Assembly: GCF_000730565.1 (NCBI RefSeq)
Contig: NZ_BBIQ01000004.1
Span: 124,001-188,000 of the forward strand
Direction of reading: 5' to 3'
From: Pseudomonas fulva NBRC 16637 = DSM 17717
GTDB taxonomy: Bacteria; Pseudomonadota; Gammaproteobacteria; Pseudomonadales; Pseudomonadaceae
Length of the DNA stretch: 64,000 bases
Shown here: positions 27,846-37,900 of the stretch, piece by piece
How positions within the stretch are numbered: position 1 is the first letter of the stretch
How the letters are laid out: each line of letters begins with the position of its first letter
Notes under the pieces: generated by a model
Database searches by the model: none
Seen by the model: only the letters and a program-made list of their open reading frames with translations
What the model was told of the DNA's origin: nothing
Program-made: the position numbers and the translations under genes

Positions 27846-28058
27846 ATGGAAATCGGAACGATTTGGTTCGTGGTGGCAATCATCTTGATTTTGCTGGAGA
27901 TCTGGGCGATCTGGCACATCATGGGCAGCGATCGGCGCGCCGAGCGCAAGATGCTGTGGATTGTGTTCGTGGTGTGGGCACCGTTCCCTGGCCTGCCGAT
28001 CTGGGCCTGGCGCGGGCCTCGCGCAGTCAAGGGCAAGGCTGTATTGGAAGAGAAGTGA
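27846..28058 (+). CDS. Small membrane protein with PLD-nuclease N-terminal-like domain
   Basis: 70 residues from ATG 27846 behind GGGAGGAAGCTC. Two hydrophobic helices: IWFVVAIILILLEIWAIWHIM, then, after the charged turn SDRRAERK, MLWIVFVVWAPFPGLPIWAWRGPR. The pattern helix-RxAxRKxLWxxxVxxxPxxG-helix is that of short PLDc_N proteins (N-terminal part of cardiolipin-synthase-like enzymes) found free-standing in many bacteria. No enzymatic motif is present. Function unknown. Confidence 0.75.
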   Translation: MEIGTIWFVVAIILILLEIWAIWHIMGSDRRAERKMLWIVFVVWAPFPGLPIWAWRGPRAVKGKAVLEEK

Positions 28059-28200
28059 ATCGCGGGCCAGGCGCGGGGGCGTCTGGCGGCATCGCTGCTG
28101 TAATTCTACTGTCACGCTCAGGGCCGCTTTCGGCTCTTGACCTCAGGTTTGCTTGAGGTTGGATACTCGGCGTTCATTCCACAGACCGAGAGCCAATGCC

Positions 28201-28629
28201 ATGCAGACCTCCGCCTTTGACCTGAGTAACCCTCAATCGCTGTATGACCCCAGTGGCAACGGTTACTCCCATGTGGCTGACGTGATTTCCGGGAGCAGGC
28301 TGCTGTTCATCGCGGGTCAAGGTGGGGAGCAGGCCAGTGGAACGCTGTCCCCTGATTTCGCCGTCCAGGCTCGACAGGCCATTGCCAATCTGGCGCTGGC
28401 CTTGTCCAGCAAAGGCGCGGGTCTTGAGCACGTGTGCAAGCTCACACTGCTTATCGTCGATCATAGCCAGGCACGCCTCAAGCAATGGGTGGACGCCGTA
28501 GACCGCGCCTGGGGCCAGGCTACCAAACCTACCTGCACGCTCATACCGGTTGCGCGACTGGCCCTGGACGGGATGCTAATCGAGGTGGATGCCGTAGCGG
28601 CGCTGCCCGCCTCCTCCCAAGGTAGGTAG
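28201..28629 (+). CDS. RidA/YjgF-family protein
   Basis: 142 residues from ATG 28201. RidA enzymes hydrolyse reactive enamine/imine intermediates. Visible: YSHVADVISGSRLLFIAGQGGEQASG, the helix QARQAIANLALALSSKGAGLEHVCKLTLLIVDH, and the C-terminal strand MLIEVDAVAAL. The Arg of canonical RidA (R105) is matched loosely by VARLALDG, where the usual PxR is replaced, so it may belong to an Rid2-7 subfamily without deaminase activity. Weak ribosome site. Confidence 0.85.
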   Translation: MQTSAFDLSNPQSLYDPSGNGYSHVADVISGSRLLFIAGQGGEQASGTLSPDFAVQARQAIANLALALSSKGAGLEHVCKLTLLIVDHSQARLKQWVDAVDRAWGQATKPTCTLIPVARLALDGMLIEVDAVAALPASSQGR

Positions 28630-28717
28630 CGCCAACGACTCGCTGTGTAGTAAATCTCTAATCAGGTTTGCGCCTTCCTGCGCGATGAGCACAGCAGTTC
28701 TCAGAGGTGACCACACC

Positions 28718-29611
28718 ATGAGCACGACCTCCTCCCCGATCGACCGGCCGTTACTGAGCGCCTGGTTCTGGCCGGCCATGTTCAGCTTGATGGCCTTCGC
28801 CGCCAATTCGGTACTTTGCCGGCTGGCGCTCAAGGATGGCGCCGTCGACGCCATCACCTTCACCGCACTGCGCCTGGGCAGCGGCGCCTTGTGCCTGTGG
28901 TGGCTGGTGCGGCTGCGCAACCCCTGTTCAGGGGCTGCCGGCAGTTGGAGAGGCGGTCTGGCGTTGTTTTGCTACGCCTTTCTGTTCTCCATTGCCTACC
29001 TTGATTTGAGCGCGGGCGTAGGGGCATTGCTCTTGTTTGGTGCCGTTCAGCTGACCATGTTCAGCGTGGCGGCGGTGCGTGGAGAACGGATCAGCCTGCG
29101 CGCGTTGTCAGGCATGCTGATGGCTTTTTCAGGCCTGGTCGTTTTGCTGCTGCCTGGCAGCCACGCACCTACACTGACGAGCGCCTTGCTGATGGTAGCC
29201 GCGGGCATGGCATGGGGGCTCTATACCTTGCTGGGCCAGGGGTCACCTCGGCCGCTGGCGGACACGGCAGGCAACTTCGTTCGCAGCGTGCCCTTCCTGG
29301 CGTTGTGCACGCCGCTGATCGCTCTGGGTGCCGAGCTACGGTTCTCGACGGCCGGCGTGTTCTTCGCGGTGTGCTCTGGGATGCTGGCATCGGCGGCAGG
29401 TTATGCCGTCTGGTACAGCGTGGTGCGGCGCATCAGCGCTCAACAGGCCGCCACGTTGCAACTGAGCGTCCCGGTGATCGCCTCGCTGGGTGGGGTGTTG
29501 GTGATCGGAGAGGCGCTGTCGCTACGTGCCATAGGTGCCTGCGCGATAGTACTGGGCGGGGTGGCTATCGCAGTAACGGCTCCTCGTCTACAGGCACCGA
29601 CACAGGCTTGA
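28718..29611 (+). CDS. EamA/DMT-family transporter
   Basis: 297 residues from ATG 28718, with GAGGTGA 8 bases upstream. Ten predicted TM helices in two EamA repeats: the first begins FWPAMFSLMAFAANSVLCRLAL with AVDAITFTALRLGSGALCLWW; the second begins LTSALLMVAAGMAWGLYTLLGQGS and ends with LQLSVPVIASLGGVLVIGEALSLRAIGACAIVLGGVAI. Such proteins export amino acids or other metabolites. Substrate unknown. Confidence 0.9.
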   Translation: MSTTSSPIDRPLLSAWFWPAMFSLMAFAANSVLCRLALKDGAVDAITFTALRLGSGALCLWWLVRLRNPCSGAAGSWRGGLALFCYAFLFSIAYLDLSAGVGALLLFGAVQLTMFSVAAVRGERISLRALSGMLMAFSGLVVLLLPGSHAPTLTSALLMVAAGMAWGLYTLLGQGSPRPLADTAGNFVRSVPFLALCTPLIALGAELRFSTAGVFFAVCSGMLASAAGYAVWYSVVRRISAQQAATLQLSVPVIASLGGVLVIGEALSLRAIGACAIVLGGVAIAVTAPRLQAPTQA

Positions 29612-29654
29612 GGTTGCCCAGTGGCCGGCAAAGCCTGAGCATGAGCAGGCTTGC

Positions 29655-30374
29655 CTAGAAGAAACTGCGCTGGGCCTTGAGCGTCACCACGCTCTCGCAA
29701 TAGGTGTTGATCCCCGAATAAGCATCGCAGCCGCCACCGGTCAGGTTCGAGTCGCTGTAGATCAGGTTCAGGTCCAGGCCCAACCAGGGCCGCGACAGCT
29801 GCATGGACCAGTCGGAGAAACCGTTGACCTGGCTGCCGTCGCCAATCGTGAACGGGGTGCCGAGCCGATGATGTGCAAGCTTGACCGTCAGGTCGGCATT
29901 GAGCAGGGGAACCTGCCCGAAATCGGCATACAAGGTGCCGATCCGGTTGCTTGGGTTGTCACGCAATGCCCCGCCGAAGCGGCTGCCCATGATCGAAATA
30001 CCCCCATACAGCGCATGGCTCTCTGCGCCTGCGATGTTGGGTTGGCTGTAGTGAATGACGCCGATCTCGTAACCCAAGGTACTGTCGAAGTGATGCTTGT
30101 AGCCCACGTAGTTATCGACCCGCAGGGTGGACCCTGGCGCCACGCCCATGCTGGGTGTGTACTGCCCTACGTACCACCCGCTGGTGTGACTGAAGTCCAG
30201 GCCGCCGTGAAAGGCGCCGGTAGCGGCTGGGGAAATAAGCCCCTGGGCCATGCTGCGGGTAGGGGTCGTACTGAGGGTAAAGTCGAAGTCGCCCACTTCA
30301 CGTTTGATCTGCTGGGCCAGGAGCGTGGGGCTGAACAGCAGGGCCGCGCTCAGCACTAGAAGGGGCCTGGTCAT
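29655..30374 (-). CDS. TorF-family putative outer-membrane porin
   Basis: 239 residues with a signal peptide (MTRPLLVLSAALLFSPTLLAQ). The mature protein is a chain of amphipathic strands with the family pattern FDFTLSTTPTRSMAQGLISPA (a variant of the usual SDYRFRG start), GLDFSHTSGWYVGQYTPSM, YVGYKHHFDSTLGYEIGVIHY, and a terminal Phe (QRSFF) as expected for outer-membrane insertion. Two cysteines, in GGGCDAYSGINTYCES, probably form a loop disulphide. Role unknown. Confidence 0.82.
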   Translation of the reverse strand: MTRPLLVLSAALLFSPTLLAQQIKREVGDFDFTLSTTPTRSMAQGLISPAATGAFHGGLDFSHTSGWYVGQYTPSMGVAPGSTLRVDNYVGYKHHFDSTLGYEIGVIHYSQPNIAGAESHALYGGISIMGSRFGGALRDNPSNRIGTLYADFGQVPLLNADLTVKLAHHRLGTPFTIGDGSQVNGFSDWSMQLSRPWLGLDLNLIYSDSNLTGGGCDAYSGINTYCESVVTLKAQRSFF

Positions 30375-30482
30375 GGTCGGCTTCCTGAAGGGCTTGCAGT
30401 AGAGCCTTGAAGGATACCGGGCCTGGCCCCAGGAGGAAACCTCATGGCCTGCTCAAGTACGCAATTGCCTGTCGCGACGCGC

Positions 30483-30513
30483 AAAAAAAAGCGCGCCCCC
30501 TGAGGAGCGCGCC
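30483..30513 (-). terminator. Rho-independent terminator of ilvE
   Basis: On the minus strand: GGCGCGCTCC-TCA-GGGGGCGCGC followed by eight T. A textbook intrinsic terminator, 25 bases beyond the ilvE stop codon. Confidence 0.9.
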
Positions 30514-30537
30514 TTTGACATCAAGCAGCTTCGGTGA

Positions 30538-31557
30538 TCAGGCCACTTTAACGATCCAGCCTGCCGGCGCTTCAATGTCGCCGCTCTGAATGCCGGTCAG
30601 CTCGTTGTAGAGCTTCTGGGTAACGGGGCCGACCTTCTCAAGGTCATGGAACACATGCAGCTTGCCGTTATACTCGATGCCGCCGATGGGGGTGATCACC
30701 GCCGCGGTACCGCAGGCACCTGCCTCGATGAAGCGATCCAGCTGGCTGATTTCCACATCCCCTTCGATGACAGTCAGGCCCAGGCGAGACTGCGCCAGCT
30801 CCATCAGGGACAAGCGGGTGATGCCGGGCAGTACCGAAGCCGACTTGGGCGTCACGAATTCGTTATTGGCCGTGATGCCGAAGAAGTTGGCAGAGCCCAC
30901 TTCCTCGATCTTGGTATGGGTCAACGGGTCGAGGTAGATGGCATCGGCGAAGTTGGCCTTTTTCGCCTCATAGCCTGGCTGCAGGCTGGCCGCATAGTTG
31001 CCACCGACCTTGGCAGCGCCGGTACCTTGCGGGGCAGCCCGGTCGAAGCTGGAGATCTGGAAGTTGTGGGGCTTCATGCCGCCTTTGAAGTACGAGCCTA
31101 CCGGGATGGCGAAGATGGAAAAGATGAACTCCGGCGCGGTGCGCACGCCAATGTTGTCACCCGTGCCGATGACGAATGGGCGCAGGTACAGGGCGCCTTT
31201 GCCATGGGGTGGCACGAAGCGCTCGTTGGCCTTGACGACCTGCTTGCAGGCTTCGATGAACACATCTGTAGGCACGTGGGGCATCAGTAGGCGCGCGCAG
31301 CTGCGCTGCATGCGGGCAGCATTCTGGTCGGGGCGGAACAGGTTGATCGAGCCATCCTTGCAACGGTAGGCCTTCATGCCTTCGAAGCACTGCTGGCCGT
31401 AATGCAGGGCCGTGGAGCCTTCGCTGATATGCAGCACGTTGTCTTCGGTCAGGGTGCCTTCATCCCACGCGCCATCGCGCCAGACAGACAGATAGCGTTT
31501 ATCGGTCTTGATGTAGTCGAAGCCGAGCTTGTCCCAGTTAATGCTTTCGTTGCTCAT
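30538..31557 (-). CDS. ilvE: Branched-chain amino acid aminotransferase
   Basis: 339 residues from ATG 31557. A fold-type IV PLP enzyme, long (type II) form, making Ile, Leu and Val from 2-oxo acids and glutamate, and starting their breakdown in reverse. PLP Lys183 in AAKVGGNYAAS; substrate loop ALHYGQQCFEGMKAYR; RLLMPHVP; C-terminal EEVGSANFFGI and EGDVEISQLDRFIEAGACGTAAVITPIGGI. Single gene with its own terminator. It works with ilvA, about 28 kb away, in Ile synthesis. Confidence 0.95.
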   Translation of the reverse strand: MSNESINWDKLGFDYIKTDKRYLSVWRDGAWDEGTLTEDNVLHISEGSTALHYGQQCFEGMKAYRCKDGSINLFRPDQNAARMQRSCARLLMPHVPTDVFIEACKQVVKANERFVPPHGKGALYLRPFVIGTGDNIGVRTAPEFIFSIFAIPVGSYFKGGMKPHNFQISSFDRAAPQGTGAAKVGGNYAASLQPGYEAKKANFADAIYLDPLTHTKIEEVGSANFFGITANNEFVTPKSASVLPGITRLSLMELAQSRLGLTVIEGDVEISQLDRFIEAGACGTAAVITPIGGIEYNGKLHVFHDLEKVGPVTQKLYNELTGIQSGDIEAPAGWIVKVA

Positions 31558-31652
31558 GACACCCTCGTTGTCTTGCAAGTGCCCACGTTGGGGCTGCTGT
31601 TATATGCGCACACGCCACCTTAATACATCTTCGCCGGATCGGAAATGTCCTA

Positions 31653-33251
31653 TCACGACTTGGCATGCGGCTGCGCAAGGTGCAGATAGCGGTCGAGCTC
31701 GAGCGCATCGAGCAACACCTGGTCGTGGGAAGCGATGATCAGCGCGCCGGTGAACTTCTCCAGCATCCTTTCCAGGGCCTGGAGCGATGGCAGGTCAAGG
31801 TGGTTGCCAGGTTCGTCCAGTAGTAGCAGTTCTACCGGGCGCCTGCGGTACAGAATCGCTGCCAGGGCCGCCTTCATGCGCTCGCCTCCACTGAGCAGCC
31901 TGCTGGGCAGCACGACACGCGCAGCGTCCAGGCCCAACTGAGCCAGCAGCATGCGGGCACGGCTCGGATCCAGTGCCAGGTTGGCCTGTTGCACGTGTTC
32001 CAGCGCGCTCACGTCGGCAGACAACACGCTGCAGTGCTGGTCGAGCAGCGCTGTTTCGCCTGCGACCAGGAGGTTGCCTGCAGGCGCTGGCAACTGGCCG
32101 GCGATCATCTTCAGCAGGGTGCTCTTGCCACTGCCATTGACGCCGGTGAGGGCGCAGCGTTGGCCCTGACGCAGGCTGAATTCGATGGGTACCGATGTGC
32201 CATGCGGCAGGCGCAAGGTTTGCAGCACTAACACTTGCCGCTGGACGCTGGGCTCAAGCGTTGGCGCGTGCACGGTAATTTCGCAGGCGCTTTCGACCGC
32301 TTGCGCAGCTTCGCGCACCCTGTCGGTCAGCCGTTCCTCGGCCTCCCGATGGCGTCGGCGCTGCTTGCCAAGTGTCGCCTGACTGCCTTGCTGTCGGTGA
32401 TCGACCAGGATCTTGGCTTGGTTGACGTGCTTGGCCTTGCGCCCCGCCCGGGCCTGCGCTTTGTCCAGTGCCTGGCGTTGCTGCAGCAGAGCTCTGGCTT
32501 GCTGCTGTTGGGAGCGCTTGAGGTACTCCAACTGCTGTGCAGCTTGCGTGGTTTCGCAGCGCTTTTGCGCGTGATAGTGGCTGAAGTTGCCGCCATAGGC
32601 TTTCAGACCCAGGCTTGACAGTTCGAGAATACCGTCCATGTGATCGAGTAGAGACCGGTCATGGCTTATCACGAGCAGGCCGCGGTTCCAGGTTTGCATC
32701 ATCGCCAGCCATTGCGAGCGGCCGTGGTCGTCAAGATGGTTGGTAGGTTCATCGAGTATCAGGAAGTCGGCCTCGCTCAACCAGGCGCCCATCAGCGCCA
32801 CACGCATGGCTTGCCCGCCGCTCAGGGTATGAACAGGGCGTTGCAGCTCCAAGTGACCCAGGCCATGGCGATGCAGGTGGGCGCGCAGGCGCTCCGGCGC
32901 ATCCCAGCGCTCGCCAACGGTGTCGAAGTCAGCCGCCTCTAGGCTGCCCATCTGGATTCGTTCGAGCGCTGCGATCAATGGGCCCATCTGGGCCAGATCG
33001 GCTACGGTCTTGCTGGTGTCGATCACCTGTTGATCGACAAGATGGACACGGCCAAAGCGCCGGCACGTGCCGCTGCTTGGCAACCGCCGGCCAGCGAGGA
33101 GTTGGCCAAGCAGGCTCTTGCCAACGCCGTTGCGACCCACCAATCCGGTTCGGGTACTGTCGAAGGTCTGTGTTAGATCGGTGAACAGTGGCCTGCCATC
33201 TGGCAAGACCAGGGTGACGCTGTCCAGCGTAAGGATAGACGTAGTCGTCAT
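31653..33251 (-). CDS. ABC-F family ATPase (ribosome-associated type)
   Basis: 532 residues from ATG 33251 (GGAG-TTGCAC-ATG). Two ABC domains without membrane segments: Walker A GRNGVGKSLLG (about 38-48) and GVNGSGKSTLL (about 360); signatures LSGGQAMRVALMG and LSGGERMKAALAA; Walker B LILDEPTNHLDD and LLLDEPGNHLD. The linker (about 230-320) is long, basic and helical, the P-site tRNA interaction motif of ABC-F proteins. These free stalled or drug-blocked ribosomes. Two strong hairpins lie in the leader. Subfamily not settled. Confidence 0.92.
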   Translation of the reverse strand: MTTTSILTLDSVTLVLPDGRPLFTDLTQTFDSTRTGLVGRNGVGKSLLGQLLAGRRLPSSGTCRRFGRVHLVDQQVIDTSKTVADLAQMGPLIAALERIQMGSLEAADFDTVGERWDAPERLRAHLHRHGLGHLELQRPVHTLSGGQAMRVALMGAWLSEADFLILDEPTNHLDDHGRSQWLAMMQTWNRGLLVISHDRSLLDHMDGILELSSLGLKAYGGNFSHYHAQKRCETTQAAQQLEYLKRSQQQQARALLQQRQALDKAQARAGRKAKHVNQAKILVDHRQQGSQATLGKQRRRHREAEERLTDRVREAAQAVESACEITVHAPTLEPSVQRQVLVLQTLRLPHGTSVPIEFSLRQGQRCALTGVNGSGKSTLLKMIAGQLPAPAGNLLVAGETALLDQHCSVLSADVSALEHVQQANLALDPSRARMLLAQLGLDAARVVLPSRLLSGGERMKAALAAILYRRRPVELLLLDEPGNHLDLPSLQALERMLEKFTGALIIASHDQVLLDALELDRYLHLAQPHAKS

Positions 33252-33276
33252 GTGCAACTCCACGAATGCCGCGACA

Positions 33277-33323
33277 TTTCCGGTGGCGACCGGAAAGTGA
33301 AGACTGGCCGTCTAACAGACGGC
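33277..33323 (-). promoter_or_regulatory. Two tandem perfect hairpins in the ABC-F leader
   Basis: Reading toward the gene on the minus strand: GCCGTCT-GTT-AGACGGC (33307-33323), then TTTCCGGT-CGCC-ACCGGAAA (33277-33296), the latter 25 bases before the ATG. Both are perfect, with 7- and 8-bp stems. They could form an attenuator, or be operators. The rest of the gene-free stretch up to 33589 shows nothing else I can support. Confidence 0.5.
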
Positions 33324-33589
33324 GGCATCAATGGCGCATTGGACGAATACCTCGTGATGGGGACGTGGAAAGAGTAGAGGAGGCTGGGCGGCGCGTAAAG
33401 TGGGGCAGACGCTGAGGGGAGTGGTGAGTGCCTTGCACTTATTCTTTTGGTTGAAGCGGCCGCTCCTGCACACGTACTGCGCTACGCTCAGCGCTGTGCC
33501 CCTGTGTGAACCAGAGGATGCTCGCCGCCTACCAGCAGTGCGGCGTCCCCACAGCCTCGACAACGGTTGACCACCCGACGGCCACTGCG

Positions 33590-33795
33590 TAGCCTTGGCC
33601 GTTCGAGGTTCTTCGGCCAGGCCGGAGCTAAGACGGGAACGCGGTTCAAGCCGCGGCTGCCCCCGCAACTGTAGGCACCATCGATGAGTCGACACTGCCA
33701 CTGCGCCAAGCGCGGGAAGGCGTCTTCTCCCAAGCCCGGTCCTGATGACCGTGCCTGGCGCAGGTGCAAGCCAGGAGACCTGCCTCGCAACGTTT
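33590..33795 (+). promoter_or_regulatory. Cobalamin (B12) riboswitch upstream of cobW
   Basis: The conserved core is readable: GCTAAGACGGGAACGCGGT, AAGCCGCGGCTGCCCCCGC then AACTGTA (about 33627-33673), GCCACTGCG with GCGGGAAGGCG (33698-33722), AAGCCCGGTCCTGATGACC, and the closing GCAAGCCAGGAGACCTGCC (33766-33784), the B12-box end. It lies about 110 bases before cobW. It should lower expression of the cobW-cobN-chlI/chlD operon when adenosylcobalamin is plentiful. Outer limits are approximate. Confidence 0.93.
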
Positions 33796-33901
33796 TCGAC
33801 TTTAAACCGGGCGGGGTGATCCGGTGGCGAACATGCCCGGCCAGTCTGGTCGACGGCACTCGTCCTGCATGCCCGCGCCATTCTGCCAAGGGCACTGCAA
33901 C

Positions 33902-34969
33902 ATGAAAACACTGGCCAAGCTCCCCGTTACCATCGTCACCGGCTTCCTGGGCTCGGGCAAGACCACCCTGTTGCGCCACATGCTCGACAATGCCCAAGGG
34001 CGACGCATCGCCGTGATCGTCAACGAATTCGGCGAACTGGGCATTGATGGCGACATCCTCAAGCAGTGCAGCATCGGTTGCACCGAAGAAGAGGCCAATG
34101 GCCGCGTGTACGAACTGGCCAACGGTTGCCTGTGCTGCACCGTTCAGGAAGAGTTCTTCCCGGTGATGCGCGAACTGGTGGCGCGCCGCGGCGACCTGGA
34201 CCATATCCTGATCGAAACCAGCGGCCTGGCTCTGCCTAAGCCACTGGTCCAAGCCTTCCAGTGGCCTGAGATCCGCACCGCCTGCACCGTCGATGCGGTG
34301 ATCACCGTGGTCGACAGCCCTGCCGTTGCCGCAGGCACTTTCGCCGCCTATCCGGACCAAGTCGACGCCCAGCGCAAGCTGGACCCTAACCTGGACCACG
34401 AGTCCCCTCTGCACGAGCTGTTCGCTGACCAACTGGCCAGCGCCGACCTGGTCGTGTTGAACAAAGCCGATCTGATTGACGCCGACGGCCTGGCCAAGGT
34501 ACGTGCCGAGGTCGCTGAAGAGCTGCCAGCGGCCGTCAAAGTTATCGAAGCCAGCAGTGGCAAATTGCCGCTGGAGGTGTTGCTGGGCCTAGGCGCCGAG
34601 TCCGAGCAGCACATCGACGCCCGCCCGACCCACCACGATGCCCATCACGACGGCGATGACCATGACGATCATGACCATGATGCCTTCGATTCCATCTCCA
34701 TCGACCTGCCCGAATCCGATGAGCGAGTGCTGATCGAGGCGCTCAACCAACTGGTGGTCGAGTACGGCATCCTGCGCGTCAAAGGTTTCGCCGCCATTGC
34801 CGGCAAGCCGATGCGCTTGCTCATCCAGGGGGTAGGCACGCGCTTTGACAAGCACTTCGACCGCGCCTGGCGTGCCGAAGAACCGCGCATCACACGCCTG
34901 GTGCTGATCGGTCAGGACCTTGACCCTGCCCAGCTCGAAGCGCGTCTGCGCCAGGCCTTGGGCGCCTGA
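33902..34969 (+). CDS. cobW: CobW-type metallochaperone GTPase
   Basis: 355 residues from ATG 33902; the longer frame to 33824 runs into the riboswitch. A G3E-family GTPase: Walker A GFLGSGKTT (14-22), the metal site GCLCCT (C76, C78, C79), the base-recognition NKAD in VVLNKADLID, and a His/Asp-rich loop (HHDAHHDGDDHDDHDHD, about 240-256) that binds metal. The CobW C-terminal domain follows. CobW is thought to hand Co2+ to the cobaltochelatase. It is followed 3 bases later by cobN, and both are under the riboswitch. Confidence 0.95.
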   Translation: MKTLAKLPVTIVTGFLGSGKTTLLRHMLDNAQGRRIAVIVNEFGELGIDGDILKQCSIGCTEEEANGRVYELANGCLCCTVQEEFFPVMRELVARRGDLDHILIETSGLALPKPLVQAFQWPEIRTACTVDAVITVVDSPAVAAGTFAAYPDQVDAQRKLDPNLDHESPLHELFADQLASADLVVLNKADLIDADGLAKVRAEVAEELPAAVKVIEASSGKLPLEVLLGLGAESEQHIDARPTHHDAHHDGDDHDDHDHDAFDSISIDLPESDERVLIEALNQLVVEYGILRVKGFAAIAGKPMRLLIQGVGTRFDKHFDRAWRAEEPRITRLVLIGQDLDPAQLEARLRQALGA

Positions 34970-34972
34970 CCC

Positions 34973-37900
34973 ATGCACCTGCTGCGGACCCAGCCCGGCG
35001 GCTTCGTGCCGGACGACAGCATCGCCGACCTCGGCCAGACCCCTGCCGAACTGGTTATTCTCTGCAGCGGTGATTCGCACCTGGCCCTGCTCGCCGACAG
35101 CGCCGAGCAACTGCCCGGCGACTTCCCAAGCCTGCGCCTGGCCAACCCCATGCAGGTGCAGAACCACGCCTCGGTCGACCTTTATGTCGATCAGGTCTTG
35201 CAGCATGCCAAGGTCATCCTGGTGTCGCTGCACGGCGGCGTGGGGTACTGGCGCTACGGCGTGGAACAGTTGGTCACGCTCGCCGCGCGCGGCGTGCACG
35301 TGATCCTGGTGCCCGGCGACGACCGTCCCGACCCGGAACTGACCGGGCTCGGGTCCGTGCAGGGGGCGCAAGCCGAGCAGTTGTGGCACTACCTGCGCCA
35401 AGGTGGCAAGGCCAACGCACTCAACCTGTTCTATTACCTTGCCAGTCAGTGGCTGGACCGTGACTATTGCTGGTCCGAGCCGCGGGCGTTGCCCCGCACC
35501 TCGGTCTACCACCCTCAGGTGGGCAGTGGGGCGCTGGAGGACTGGTTCCCACACTGGGATACCGATTATCCGGTGGCGCCAATACTGTTTTATCGTTCGC
35601 ACCTGCAGGCGGCGAACACGGCCTTCATCGATGTGTTCTGCCAGCGCCTGCAGGCAGCAGGTTTGAATCCGTTGCCCATTGCGGTAGCCAGCCTGAAGGA
35701 AAGCGCCTGCCTGGAACAGGTTGAGGCATGGCTCGACATTGTCGGCGCCGAGGTGGTGCTCAATACCACCGGTTTTGCCCTGTCCAGCCCTGAGCGTCCT
35801 AACCTGCGCCCGCTAAGACGAGACATCCCTGTGTTGCAGGCCATTTGTGCGCAGGACAACCAGCCGGGTTGGGAGGCCAGCGAGCAGGGCTTGGGCGCAC
35901 GTGACCTGGCCATGCACATTGTGCTGCCCGAACTGGACGGGCGCATCATCACACGGCCGGTCAGCTTCAAGGACATGGCCTGGCACAGCGAGCGCAGCCA
36001 ATCGGATGTGGTGTGCTACCGCGCGCACCCCGAGCGCATGGATTTTGTGGCCGAGCTGGCACGGCGCTGGGTGACCCTGGCGCGCCAGCCCAATGCGCAC
36101 AAACGCGTGGCGTTGATTCTGGCCAACTATCCCACGCGCGATGGGCGCATCGGCAATGGCGTTGGCCTGGACACGCCGGCTGCGGCGCTCAATATCTTGC
36201 GTGCGCTGCGCACTGAAGGGTACCCAGTCAGCGAGCTGCCCGAGAGTGGCACCCAGCTAATCCATCACTTGCTGGGCGGTGTGACCAACGACCTCGACCA
36301 CATCGACCAACGGCCCTGCGCCCAGAGCATGAGCCTGCTCGATTACCAGGCAGCCTTCGACCGCCTGCCTGCCGCCAACCGCAAGGCGGTACTGGAGCGC
36401 TGGGGGCCACCCGAGCAAGACCCGATGTTCCGCGAGGGCCGCCTGATGGTGGCCGGGGTGCGCATGGGGATGACCTTCGTCGGCATCCAGCCAGCACGTG
36501 GTTATCAGCTAGACCCCAGCGCCGTTTATCACGACCCGGACCTGGTGCCACCCCATGGGTACCTGGCGTTCTATTTCTGGCTACGGCATGGGTATGCCGC
36601 CGACGCCGTCATCCATGTCGGCAAGCACGGCAACCTGGAATGGCTGCCGGGCAAGGGGGTAGGGCTGTCTGATACATGCTGGCCGGATGCGCTGCTCGGC
36701 CCGCTGCCCAACATCTATCCGTTCATCGTCAACGATCCGGGTGAGGGCGCGCAGGCCAAGCGGCGCACGCAAGCGGTGATCATCGATCACCTGATGCCGC
36801 CGCTGACCCGCGCCGAGACCTATGGCCCGCTGCGCCACCTGGAGCAATTGGCCGATGAATTCTACGAAGCACAACTGCTCGACCCGCGTCGCGCACGGGA
36901 GCTGCAACGCGACATCCTCGAACTGGTCAGGACCCATCACATCGACCGGGAATTGCAGCTCGAAGGGCAGCTTGACGATGCAACCGTCTGGTTGCCACGC
37001 CTGGACACCTACCTGTGCGACCTCAAGGAATCGCAGATCCGCGATGGTTTGCATGTATTCGGCGAGTCGCCCGAGGGCCGATTGCGCCTGGATACGCTGC
37101 TGGCACTGCTGCGTGTCGAGCGTGGCGATGGCCGTGGCGGCAATGCGAGTGTGTTGCGCGCCCTGGCCAAGGCACTGGTCCCCGGCTTCGATCCGCTCGA
37201 CTGCGACCTTGGGCAACCCTGGGAAGGCCCACGGCCTCTGCTACTGATGAACATCAGCGACCAGGCCTGGCGCACGGCCGGCGATACGCGCGAGCGCCTC
37301 GAACTGCTGGCATTGCAGGTTATCGAAGGTGCGCTCGACGGCTCGCTGCCAGCGTTGGAGGTGGAACTTGGAGCGCCCGTCCAGGCCGTTGTCGATCATC
37401 TGCTCGCTACAGTGGCGCCGAGCCTGGACGCCTGCGGCGCCGCCGAGATGAATGGGTTGCTTGCAGCGCTAGCTGGGCGCTTCGTGCCGGCCGGTCCTAG
37501 CGGCGCACCCAGCCGTGGGCGGCTTGACGTGCTGCCCACAGGCCGCAATTTCTACACCGTCGACGTGCGTAACTTGCCGACCACGACAGCGTGGCGGCTA
37601 GGCTTTACGTCGGCCAACCTGATACTCGAACGTCATTTGCAAGATCATGGTGACCACTTGCGTCAGCTCGGGCTGTCGGTGTGGGGAACCGCGACCATGC
37701 GTACCGGTGGGGACGACATTGCCCAGGCCATGGCGCTGATGGGCGTGCGCCCAGTGTGGGCCACCGGCAGCCAGCGGGTCGACGATTTCGAGATACTGCC
37801 ACTCAGCCTGCTGGATCGTCCGCGGGTGGACGTGACGCTGCGGGTGTCGGGTTTCTTCCGGGACGCCTTTGGCAGCCTGATCCGCCTGTTCGATGCTGCC

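Noticed and set aside
33488..34432. 314-residue frame antisense to cobW and the riboswitch
   Set aside because: Shadow of cobW codon bias; the riboswitch and the CobW motifs are on the other strand.
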